From: a virus
Length of the DNA stretch: 25,111 bases
Virus record (IMG/VR): IMGVR_UViG_3300010354_000592
Span: 1-25,111 of that record
Direction: 5' to 3' (one strand)
A program made the translations under genes and the position numbers. The notes under the pieces were generated by a model. It worked only from the letters and a program-made list of their open reading frames with translations, did not search any database and had not been told where the DNA came from. Position 1 is the stretch's first letter. The number at the start of each line of letters is the position of its first letter. Positions 16,199 to 22,454 of the stretch are shown piece after piece.

Positions 16199-17023
16199 AT
16201 GAATCAAAACCCTCTGAAGCAATATTTTCGTCGTCCCAGCATTCATGTAACGATTCCCACTGGCGGAAAGCATTATTCTGCTCAGGTTTTAGAAGTTACC
16301 GAAACCGGTCAACTTCCGATCTATCCCATGACTGCCAATGACGAAATCATTTCCAGAACTCCTGATGCTCTGTTTAATGGATCAGCAGTAGCATCAGTCA
16401 TTCAGAGTTGTGTTCCTGCTGTAAAGAATGCTTGGGCGTTGGATGCTGCTGATGTTGAAGCACTAATGATCGCTATTAGAATTGCTACCAACGGCGAAGA
16501 AATGGATATCGAAACCACTTGCCCAGAATGTCGTGAAGAAAGTGCTTATGGAGTCAATCTTTCTGGAGTGCTAACACAGGTTCGTAATCCTGATTTTAAC
16601 ATTATCATGGAACTTGGCGATCTTCAAATCAAGTTTAGAAGTCTGACTTTCAAAGAAATGAATAATAACGGTGACGAACAGTTTGAAATTCAAAAACTAA
16701 CTCGTGAAGTTACTCAAATGGAAGACGGTCCTGAAAAGAATCGACTAGCTGGTCAATTACTAACACGAATGAACGAATTACAGTTCAAAATCATTGCTCG
16801 TTCTATTGAATATATCAAGACCCCTGAAGTTAGAGTCAATCAACAAGACTTTATCGTGGATTTCTTGAAGAACTGTGACAAGCGCATGTTTGAGAACATT
16901 CGTAATCGTAGTATGGAACTTAGAGAACAGGCTCAGAGCAAACAGTTAAAGATAGTGTGCCAACATTGTCAGCATAATTACGAACAGAAAATAGAGTTTA
17001 ACATTACAGATTTTTTCGTCTAA
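16199..17023 (+). CDS. 26: gp26-like baseplate hub / tail assembly protein
   Basis: This 274-residue protein resembles the T4-type baseplate hub gp26 family. Recognisable stretches include HVTIPTGGKHYSAQVLEVTETGQLPIYPM (residues ~16-44, given here only as a landmark), the DALFNGSAVASVIQSCVP segment, and RSIEYIKTPE...FLKNCDKRMFENIRN. Two CxxC pairs, C108/C111 and C254/C257, probably form one zinc ribbon. The start is fixed by AGGAG and a late element upstream. The stop at 17021 comes directly after a TTTTTTC slippery heptamer, and a strong hairpin begins two bases into the stop codon, so part of translation probably shifts into the -1 frame. Its position beside, but divergent from, the tape-measure gene recalls tail assembly chaperones. 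Identity to gp26 is by motif memory. Confidence 0.85.
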   Translation: MNQNPLKQYFRRPSIHVTIPTGGKHYSAQVLEVTETGQLPIYPMTANDEIISRTPDALFNGSAVASVIQSCVPAVKNAWALDAADVEALMIAIRIATNGEEMDIETTCPECREESAYGVNLSGVLTQVRNPDFNIIMELGDLQIKFRSLTFKEMNNNGDEQFEIQKLTREVTQMEDGPEKNRLAGQLLTRMNELQFKIIARSIEYIKTPEVRVNQQDFIVDFLKNCDKRMFENIRNRSMELREQAQSKQLKIVCQHCQHNYEQKIEFNITDFFV

Positions 17024-17061
17024 AGCTTCTCTATCTGTCTGTTGAAGACATAGAGAAGCTT
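17011..17061 (+). promoter_or_regulatory. Programmed -1 ribosomal frameshift signal
   Basis: The heptamer T TTT TTC (17011-17017) is in the correct register of the gp26-like frame (GAT TTT TTC GTC TAA), the standard X XXY YYZ form. After a five-base spacer, AAGCTTCTCTAT (17023-17034) pairs perfectly with ATAGAGAAGCTT (17050-17061). The helix can continue with GTCT/AGAC (17037-17040 with 17046-17049) past a two-base bulge. No T-run follows, so it is not a terminator. Confidence 0.82.
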
Positions 17062-17247
17062 GTACAATCAATGGAAACTGAATGTCGTTCTATTGAAAGA
17101 AACGCACTGAGACTTGCTTGGTATATGAGAGGTGGTATTCTCTATGAGGACGTACTTAACATGAGTCCTCAACAACGAGAAGAAATAGGCAATATCATAG
17201 ACGAGAACATGGAAACTACAAAGAAAACCGGGCTCTCATTTTTTTAA
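17017..17247 (+). CDS. -1 frame extension of gp26-like gene (frameshift product, ~76 codons)
   Basis: In the -1 frame the sequence stays open from the slippery site to TAA at 17245-17247. It encodes RLKLLYLSVEDIEKLVQS, then METECRSIERNALRLAWYM, RGGILYEDVLNMSPQQREE, and a KKTGLSFF end. It is clearly protein-like (helical, SVEDIEKL, WYMRGG, KTGLSFF) and, from memory, resembles the small ORF next to gp26 in marine T4-like phages and gp51-type hub assembly factors. There is no ATG, GTG or TTG in this frame before 17071, and that ATG has no good ribosome-binding site and would discard the SVEDIEKLV part. Translation as a fusion of about 349 residues with the gp26-like protein is therefore the simplest reading. 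This mirrors gpG/gpGT tail chaperones. Confidence 0.78.
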   Translation, partial: RLKLLYLSVEDIEKLVQSMETECRSIERNALRLAWYMRGGILYEDVLNMSPQQREEIGNIIDENMETTKKTGLSFF

Positions 17248-17274
17248 TAGAACAGTAATTTTTATTCTTTATGA

Positions 17275-17282
17275 AATAAATA
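17275..17282 (+). promoter_or_regulatory. Late promoter -10 element for GIY-YIG gene (AATAAATA)
   Basis: The forward strand reads AATAAATA, 7 of 8 to consensus. It lies 14 bases before the ATG at 17289, so the transcript would begin at about the start codon. Confidence 0.45.
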
Positions 17283-17288
17283 AAAACT

Positions 17289-17954
17289 ATGCTTTTACCT
17301 TCAGACTTTGTTCCTACATGGTTATACATCAAGCAACACAATAAAACAGGCTTGAAATACTTTGGAAAGACGATCCGCAAAGATCCTATAAGATACCTAG
17401 GATCAGGAACTTATTGGACCAATCATCTAAATATACACGGTACCGATGTGACAACTATCTGGTGTAGATTATTTACCGATAAAGAAGAATTGACAGAGTA
17501 CGCATTGAATTTTTCCAAAAACAATAACATAGTTGAATCCAAAGAATGGGCCAACCTAGAATATGAAGATGGATTATCTGGATCAGGGCTCAGAAGAAAA
17601 AATTCAATAGAAACTATTGAAAAGAGAAGAATAAAAAATACAGGTAAAAAAAGAACAGATGCCCAACGCAAAAGAATGAGCGATGCACAAAAGAACAGAA
17701 CTCCTCATGTTTATACAGATAATGAAATAGAGGTTATAGGTAATAAGATATCAACTGCTCTTAAAGGAAGAGTAATGTCAGATGACCATAAACAAAAATT
17801 ATCAGAAAGTCTCAAGGGTAAAATGTTAGGAATTGCTAAAACAGAAGAAACAAAACAAAAAATGCGAAAGCCTAAATCACTCGAACATCGTAAGGCTATT
17901 TCAGACGCAAGAAAAGCAAAATATGCGGCATTACGACAATCTAATAACTCATAG
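17289..17954 (+). CDS. GIY-YIG-type homing endonuclease with NUMOD3-like repeats
   Basis: This 221-residue protein has an N-terminal variant GIY-YIG nuclease: WLYIKQHNKTGLKYFGKT (residues 11-28), PIRYLGSGTYWTNHL (33-47) containing the probable catalytic Arg35, and a later EWANLEY segment. The first half of the motif is degenerate (WLYI rather than GIY). Residues ~115-215 contain repeated basic units such as TGKKRTDAQRKRMSDAQK and LKGRVMSDDHKQKLSESLKG. These are typical NUMOD3 DNA-binding modules of homing endonucleases. It lies between the frameshift gene and the non-coding block. No Shine-Dalgarno is visible; a late-type AATAAATA lies 14 bases before the ATG. It is probably a free-standing mobile endonuclease rather than a phage core gene. 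Confidence 0.83.
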   Translation: MLLPSDFVPTWLYIKQHNKTGLKYFGKTIRKDPIRYLGSGTYWTNHLNIHGTDVTTIWCRLFTDKEELTEYALNFSKNNNIVESKEWANLEYEDGLSGSGLRRKNSIETIEKRRIKNTGKKRTDAQRKRMSDAQKNRTPHVYTDNEIEVIGNKISTALKGRVMSDDHKQKLSESLKGKMLGIAKTEETKQKMRKPKSLEHRKAISDARKAKYAALRQSNNS

Positions 17955-18031
17955 TTAGTCATTTATCGTTTTTTAACAATTCTATTTCAAAAAACGCGCG
18001 CATAACTAATAACATTAGATCTGACAGATAA

Positions 18032-18052
18032 GGATGAGACCGAGTCTCATCC
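18032..18052 (+). terminator. Strong hairpin after GIY-YIG gene
   Basis: A nine-bp perfect stem GGATGAGAC/GTCTCATCC has a CGA loop. No T-run follows directly, so termination is less sure than for the next hairpin. Confidence 0.4.
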
Positions 18053-18056
18053 GCTC

Positions 18057-18076
18057 AAAGCGGCTAAGCCGCTTTT
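18057..18076. terminator. Possible bidirectional terminator
   Basis: An eight-bp stem AAAGCGGC/GCCGCTTT with a TAA loop is followed by TTTT on the forward strand and TTT on the reverse. It is compatible with stopping the GIY-YIG transcript, or it may be part of the structured region. Confidence 0.5.
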
Positions 18077-18641
18077 CGCTTGTTTATATCAGAGAAATCT
18101 CTTTTCTGCCAAGACAAAAGATAGAAAAGACAACTCAGACGAGGCATTTAAGTGAGGGCTTTAGCCCGAGCTATGCCGAAGTCTGGTAGCAGCAGGGCTG
18201 CTACCGCTGTTATCCGACTATTATTCTCTTTATAACTCAGATACTTGTTTTCTATCTCATTTCGGGTTTTACGTCAAGAACACAGAGATGTCTTCTCGTC
18301 GTACTCAAAGACACCTCATCTGCTCTCCCCCCTTGTTTTCCTTCATTTCGACTAACTATTTTTCGTTAGTCAGAGTAGAACGTTCGTTATAGCTCACACC
18401 GATAGACTCTATGTACTTCTTCACCTGTTGATCTGTCAGGCACAGTAATCTCCTTCCGAGAGGAATTTTGCGTTTAGAGACTTGTTGTGGTTAGTATTGA
18501 TCCCACTTTGGTCTTGCTCCACGGGCAGTGTCGGCTTGCCACGAGTACGTTTCTATTTTTTAGAACAGAGTGTTGTTTCTCTGTGTTCAGCGTGTCGCTT
18601 TCACACGCTGCTGATTATTGTATCCTGTAGTGTAGTAAAGT

Positions 18642-19196
18642 CTAGGGTATAAGTGTAGTTGAGATATCAGAAATGTCGGATGAACAATAACGTTGAAACT
18701 CTGCTTGATTGGTCATAAAAAACTGATCAATATCAAGAATGCTCCACGAGCCAAAAGAATCACTAATATATTTGATATAAGAACCAGATAGGTTCCATGA
18801 TTTATTTGACTCTACCGCGACCCATTCTGACTTTCGTGTAATTTTGAAAAATAGAACATTACAATCGTCAGGATCGCTAGCCTCTAAGAGTTGCTCAATC
18901 CACTGATCAAGTTGATTACACTTACCTGATAGTAGTTGATGATAGCTAAAATCACTATAACTCTTACATTCAGCATTAAGTAATTTAAAAGACTCTGGGG
19001 GAGTGATATCTCCCTTAGCACTACGAATTTGTTGTTCAGTGAGCACATGCTTACGATAGCGATTAGTTCCACCCACATATGCTCCTGAACCTGTGATGTT
19101 TCTAATAAACTGCTCGTTGTAAATAGCAGTCAATCTTGCTGCAACAGTTCGTTCGTAGTTTGATCCCTTTATCTTACTTTTGCTTGGCATAAACAT
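18642..19196 (-). CDS. PD-(D/E)XK-type nuclease, Holliday-junction-resolvase-like
   Basis: From the ATG at 19196 this is 184 residues. A GTG at 19214 would add six residues but falls inside an inverted repeat, while AGAG lies six bases before 19196; the ATG at 19190 is also possible. The pattern KGSNYER (E15), then KGDI (D63), then NAECKSY (E76, K78) is the PD-(D/E)XK nuclease core as found in archaeal Hjc and phage resolvase-like enzymes. An early GSGAYVGGTNRYRKH segment is likely DNA-contacting. It follows gp46 by 30 bases, downstream of the gp47-gp46 recombination nuclease, so a role in resolving or trimming recombination and replication intermediates is plausible. A restriction-like or host-DNA-degrading nuclease is an alternative. 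Confidence 0.7.
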   Translation of the reverse strand: MFMPSKSKIKGSNYERTVAARLTAIYNEQFIRNITGSGAYVGGTNRYRKHVLTEQQIRSAKGDITPPESFKLLNAECKSYSDFSYHQLLSGKCNQLDQWIEQLLEASDPDDCNVLFFKITRKSEWVAVESNKSWNLSGSYIKYISDSFGSWSILDIDQFFMTNQAEFQRYCSSDISDISTTLIP

Positions 19197-19207
19197 ACTT
19201 ATCTCTA

Positions 19208-19248
19208 TTATCACTGTGCTAAAAATTTATTCTTCAGCACAGTGATAA
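19208..19248 (-). repeat. 13-bp perfect inverted repeat at the end of gp46
   Basis: TTATCACTGTGCT (19208-19220) and AGCACAGTGATAA (19236-19248) flank a 15-base loop that contains the gp46 stop codon. On the mRNA the hairpin ends just before the AGAG site of the downstream nuclease. There is no T-run. It may be a processing, stability or translational-control element. Confidence 0.7.
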
Positions 19249-22200
19249 CTACTATACCCTCCTTCTTTTACTACTCGTAGAATACTACTAACTCGACTGC
19301 TAAGTTCATCACGATGACTTACAAGCCAAATGCTCTTACTTCTACGTCGAGTCATATCTTTGAGCAAAGCAATACTTGACTCTACTCCTGCTGTATCAAG
19401 TCCATTGTCTATGAGTTCATCAACAAATAGAACATTGATAGGAGCATATAAACTTTCCCATACATCACGAAAAGCAAAACTCAATCCAATGATCAGTCTA
19501 GTACGCTCACCACGACTAAGATTATCAAAGTCAAGATCACGACCAAGTTCAGTGATTTCAACCGTTAGATCGTTCTGAAATACTACTTGATGAGGCAAGC
19601 CCATTTTATCTAGATAGTGAGTCAAACGATTGTTAAGATAACTGAGATTCTGTTCAATGATTCGCTTTCTAACAAAACTACGCTTGTTTGTTAAGAGATC
19701 AAGTAAGAAATCTTGATGTTGAAGCACTCGATTAAGTCGATTGATTTCTTCGTAGTCCACTGTTTGAACAGCGTTTTGCTCCATATCTTCAATCTGTTCA
19801 TGATATGGATCTTGATCTGCAAGTCGTCGTTCTAAATCATCGGCTAGTTTGGTTACTTGACTTTGATGCTTCAGTGCTAACTCTAGTGTATCGTAATGAA
19901 CTCGTGGAACTTGTCCCAACTCGCCCACTGCTGCTAGATCTTGTGCATGCTGCTTATCAGTATTAGTTCGTTCGGTCTCATACTCTGAAATGGTAGTTTC
20001 TAGATACTGTACTAGTTCTAGATGTTTAGTTCTAGCAGTGTCTAGTTTGTTCTTGTGCCCAAGAGCCAACTCTAGTGATTCGTAATGTACTCTAGGCGCA
20101 GTGCCCAGTTTGCCCAACGATTTAATATGCTCATCATGTTCTAAAAACTGCGATTCAGCGCTAAGATAACTTAAACTGACTTCTTGTAGTTGTTTGTGCT
20201 TGCCACGTAAGATAGTTTCATGCTGATCATCATGTAGAGCTTGACCACAAGCATAACACTGATGATTCTCTAACTTGGCTATCTCTGCTTCTAGCTTATG
20301 ACGATTGTTATTAAGTTCAGTCATATGCTTTCGAGCACTGTCTCTCCATTTTTTAGCTTCGATAAGCGTCTTGTTGTTATCGTTCCAAGTTTGTAGTAGT
20401 CTGTGATTCTCTACTTCTTGCTCGATAACAATACTCTCTAAACTGGTTATAATATCTAACTGTGATTTAATATCTTTCTTAATCGCTGCTACTGAGCGAA
20501 CATGCTTGCTATCCAGTGTAGCACGAGTGCTCGTATATCTGGCTGTAATGTTAGCTATCTCAGATCGCTTGTTATTATAAGTTTCAAGATCACGATGTGA
20601 GATAATCTCTTGATCGATATCAATTTTAGTAAGAGCAGTTAGTTCTTCAGTAAGATTCATGACATCCTGATCGCGAGTAGCAGTCCACAGTCGCTGACGT
20701 TTCTTTAAGTTGTCGATCTGTTCTACAATACGACGATTGGCTTCTTCTAGACCCTTGATACGATACTGTTCGCTCTGAATATTATCACGAGTTTGTTTGT
20801 TTAGCTCTTTGATCTTTTCTGCTCGCTCACTCAATAACGTAATACCCAGTAACTGCTCAATGATCTTTCGCTGATCAGCAGCACGAAGCGCTAAGAAGGG
20901 TTCATTATAAGTATTAAGAGCAATAATTTGCTTGAACATCTCGGGTTCCATTTGTAACAAACGTTCTATTTGCTCTTGAGTTTCACGACTATCGCCCTGA
21001 CTGTCATCCACAATCTGTTGTTCTTGATTGTTGATAAAGAACTTTAACACATTTGGCTTACGACCACGAATGATTTTATAATCAACTCCATTAACTTCGA
21101 ACTCTACTGTACTAAGCATGTTCTTTTGATTGGTTCTATTAATTAGATTGTCTTTACGAATATTATTAATAGCAGTGCCAAACAGCGCATAACTGAGTCC
21201 CTGTATAATCGATGTATTGTGTGTTACTACATAGTTATCAGTAACATACAAATGATCGGGATGATCGATATAAATACACTGACATTCACTATCTTCTATT
21301 CTATCAATGGCAGTTATTTGTAATCTAAGTTGATTTTTATACTGATATGATTCTGATATTTTGTTCTTTTTTCTGTTTAAGTAAAACAGATCTCGTGGGT
21401 TATGATATCTAATTCTAACGATATATGCTGTTTTGCCCTGTCTAACTTCCCCTAGATATGAGAATCTTGGGGCTTTTTCTGTGATTCTTGCTAAGCCTCC
21501 AATACTTCGAACTAGATCTGCTACATCTAATGCCAGTTGTTTACTAGTAGTGCAATAAGATATAGAACCAGTTCTATCAACAGTTCCGTCAGTATCTAAT
21601 AATCCTTGAAGCAGTTCTATTTTCTGTCTAACACTGATGTTTTTGTACTGATTCGGAATGAACTTGTCTTCGCTATTGACATTCAAGTTCAAATCCGCGA
21701 TATATTTTCTAAAAGGATGAAGAATCTTTTTAGGATGGTGTTGCTTCTCGTTCATGACAACACGATACGAAATTTTTTCACGAGTAGTTGTATGAACCTG
21801 TTTTAGAGAACAGTTGATCAACTGAAGTTCTTTGTCTACTCTAGAAACTATCTCAGAATCACAAGACGTTATTCCCGGAGACGATCTAAGATTTCCGTCC
21901 CCTATCATAGCACCTAGTGTGTAGGGTGCTATTGAAACAACAGAATCTAGTGATTCGGTAGGTGTAAATAATGGAACATACAGATAATGTAACTGTTTAC
22001 TCTTCTTGTTACGATTACTATCAAGTAAATCACCGATCTCTTTAGTTGTTAAGATTCGTGTATGATTCTTATCATTCTTGTTTCTAAACTGATGACTATA
22101 GATGTTCCATAAATGTTCTTCGCTGGCCTCACATGTTCTTCCATCCTTAAATGTAAGACGATATACAGGAATTTTACCTTGAGGATAAATTCCTAGAACA

Positions 22201-22454
22201 GTAGATGATTGACCGTCATGTGCTATCACTCGATCCCCAACTTGTATATCTTTCATCAGAGTCCATCCTGATTCTGTAAGAATTTTACTAGTCAGAGGTT
22301 GAGCTTTCCCGGTACCATTCCTAGCACCTTCTCCGCCCAAGTCTAAGTTCTCGCCAAGAATCAATGTTAGATCCTGACGATCAAAATCAATAGTCTGTGT
22401 TACTTGTCCAATGCTTAAAAAGTTGCGCAAACTAAGTGTTTTAATTTTAATCAT
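19227..22454 (-). CDS. 46: Recombination endonuclease subunit gp46 (Rad50/SbcC-like), intein-interrupted
   Basis: The 1075-residue precursor is about 712 residues once residues 51-413 (the intein) are removed. The SMC/Rad50-type ATPase is clear. It shows LSLRNFLSIG at the start, the Walker A loop GARNGTGK|TS split by the intein after Lys50, a coiled coil with a zinc hook CYAC (C733/C736), signature LSRGE (979-983), Walker B VLFVDE (1008-1013), and VSHRDE. With gp47 it resects DNA ends for recombination-dependent replication and host DNA breakdown. The start overlaps the gp47 stop as ATGA, and with no Shine-Dalgarno this implies translational coupling. The host part is longer than T4 gp46 (560). 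Residues ~780-800 and ~843-863 repeat the same PRVHY..LELAL block. Confidence 0.95.
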   Translation of the reverse strand: MIKIKTLSLRNFLSIGQVTQTIDFDRQDLTLILGENLDLGGEGARNGTGKAQPLTSKILTESGWTLMKDIQVGDRVIAHDGQSSTVLGIYPQGKIPVYRLTFKDGRTCEASEEHLWNIYSHQFRNKNDKNHTRILTTKEIGDLLDSNRNKKSKQLHYLYVPLFTPTESLDSVVSIAPYTLGAMIGDGNLRSSPGITSCDSEIVSRVDKELQLINCSLKQVHTTTREKISYRVVMNEKQHHPKKILHPFRKYIADLNLNVNSEDKFIPNQYKNISVRQKIELLQGLLDTDGTVDRTGSISYCTTSKQLALDVADLVRSIGGLARITEKAPRFSYLGEVRQGKTAYIVRIRYHNPRDLFYLNRKKNKISESYQYKNQLRLQITAIDRIEDSECQCIYIDHPDHLYVTDNYVVTHNTSIIQGLSYALFGTAINNIRKDNLINRTNQKNMLSTVEFEVNGVDYKIIRGRKPNVLKFFINNQEQQIVDDSQGDSRETQEQIERLLQMEPEMFKQIIALNTYNEPFLALRAADQRKIIEQLLGITLLSERAEKIKELNKQTRDNIQSEQYRIKGLEEANRRIVEQIDNLKKRQRLWTATRDQDVMNLTEELTALTKIDIDQEIISHRDLETYNNKRSEIANITARYTSTRATLDSKHVRSVAAIKKDIKSQLDIITSLESIVIEQEVENHRLLQTWNDNNKTLIEAKKWRDSARKHMTELNNNRHKLEAEIAKLENHQCYACGQALHDDQHETILRGKHKQLQEVSLSYLSAESQFLEHDEHIKSLGKLGTAPRVHYESLELALGHKNKLDTARTKHLELVQYLETTISEYETERTNTDKQHAQDLAAVGELGQVPRVHYDTLELALKHQSQVTKLADDLERRLADQDPYHEQIEDMEQNAVQTVDYEEINRLNRVLQHQDFLLDLLTNKRSFVRKRIIEQNLSYLNNRLTHYLDKMGLPHQVVFQNDLTVEITELGRDLDFDNLSRGERTRLIIGLSFAFRDVWESLYAPINVLFVDELIDNGLDTAGVESSIALLKDMTRRRSKSIWLVSHRDELSSRVSSILRVVKEGGYSSYHCAEE
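21216..22304 (-). mobile_element. Class-3-like intein with LAGLIDADG homing endonuclease in gp46
   Basis: 363 residues interrupt gp46 between Lys50 and the Thr that completes Walker A. The insert starts AQPLTSKILTESGW, so residue 1 is Ala, not Cys or Ser, and it ends VVTHN before Thr. Hint-domain blocks are visible: VGDRV (22-26), EEHLW with His64 and Trp66 in block B, and the CQC-containing block F near 341-343. Trp66, Cys343 and Thr361 match the W-C-T triad that defines class 3 inteins, which splice without an N-terminal nucleophile. LGAMIGDG (130-137) and LLQGLLDTDG (231-240) are the two LAGLIDADG motifs, both keeping the acidic residue, so the endonuclease looks intact. ATP binding by gp46 requires splicing. 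Confidence 0.9.

Larger units (their letters stand above)
17955..18641 (+). ncRNA. Candidate structured non-coding RNA region (gene-free, hairpin-rich)
   Basis: No convincing gene lies in these ~690 bases between convergent 3' ends. Perfect stems include GGATGAGAC/GTCTCATCC (18032-18052), AAAGCGGC/GCCGCTTT (18057-18075), TCTTTTCT/AGAAAAGA (18100-18130), GGTAGCAGC/GCTGCTACC (18185-18205), GACTAAC/GTTAGTC (18350-18371) and CAGCGTGT/ACACGCTG (18588-18610). Between ~18136 and 18185, CAGAC, GGCAT and GGGCT pair in order with GTCTG, ATGCC and AGCCC to make one long interrupted stem. Further nesting is seen at 18475-18555: TAGAGAC/GTTTCTA encloses TGTGG/CCACG, and each helix contains one G-U pair that works only on the forward strand. 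The first two stems may just be terminators. The family is unknown, and the boundaries and a promoter are not defined. Confidence 0.45.

Noticed and set aside
17023-17061. Hairpin after the gp26-like stop considered as a terminator
   Set aside because: No T-run follows, and an open, protein-like frame continues through it; the slippery site explains it better.
18034-18189. A 51-codon open frame on the forward strand inside the non-coding block
   Set aside because: It starts within a hairpin, with AAGG touching the ATG, and has no protein-like pattern; it is best explained as chance.
18380-18600. Possible tRNA in the structured block
   Set aside because: No T-arm consensus or cloverleaf with a seven-bp acceptor stem could be found on either strand.
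21269-21276. Exact TATAAATA on the forward strand
   Set aside because: It lies antisense inside the intein coding sequence (an Ile-Tyr-Ile stretch) with no forward gene after it, so it is probably coincidental.
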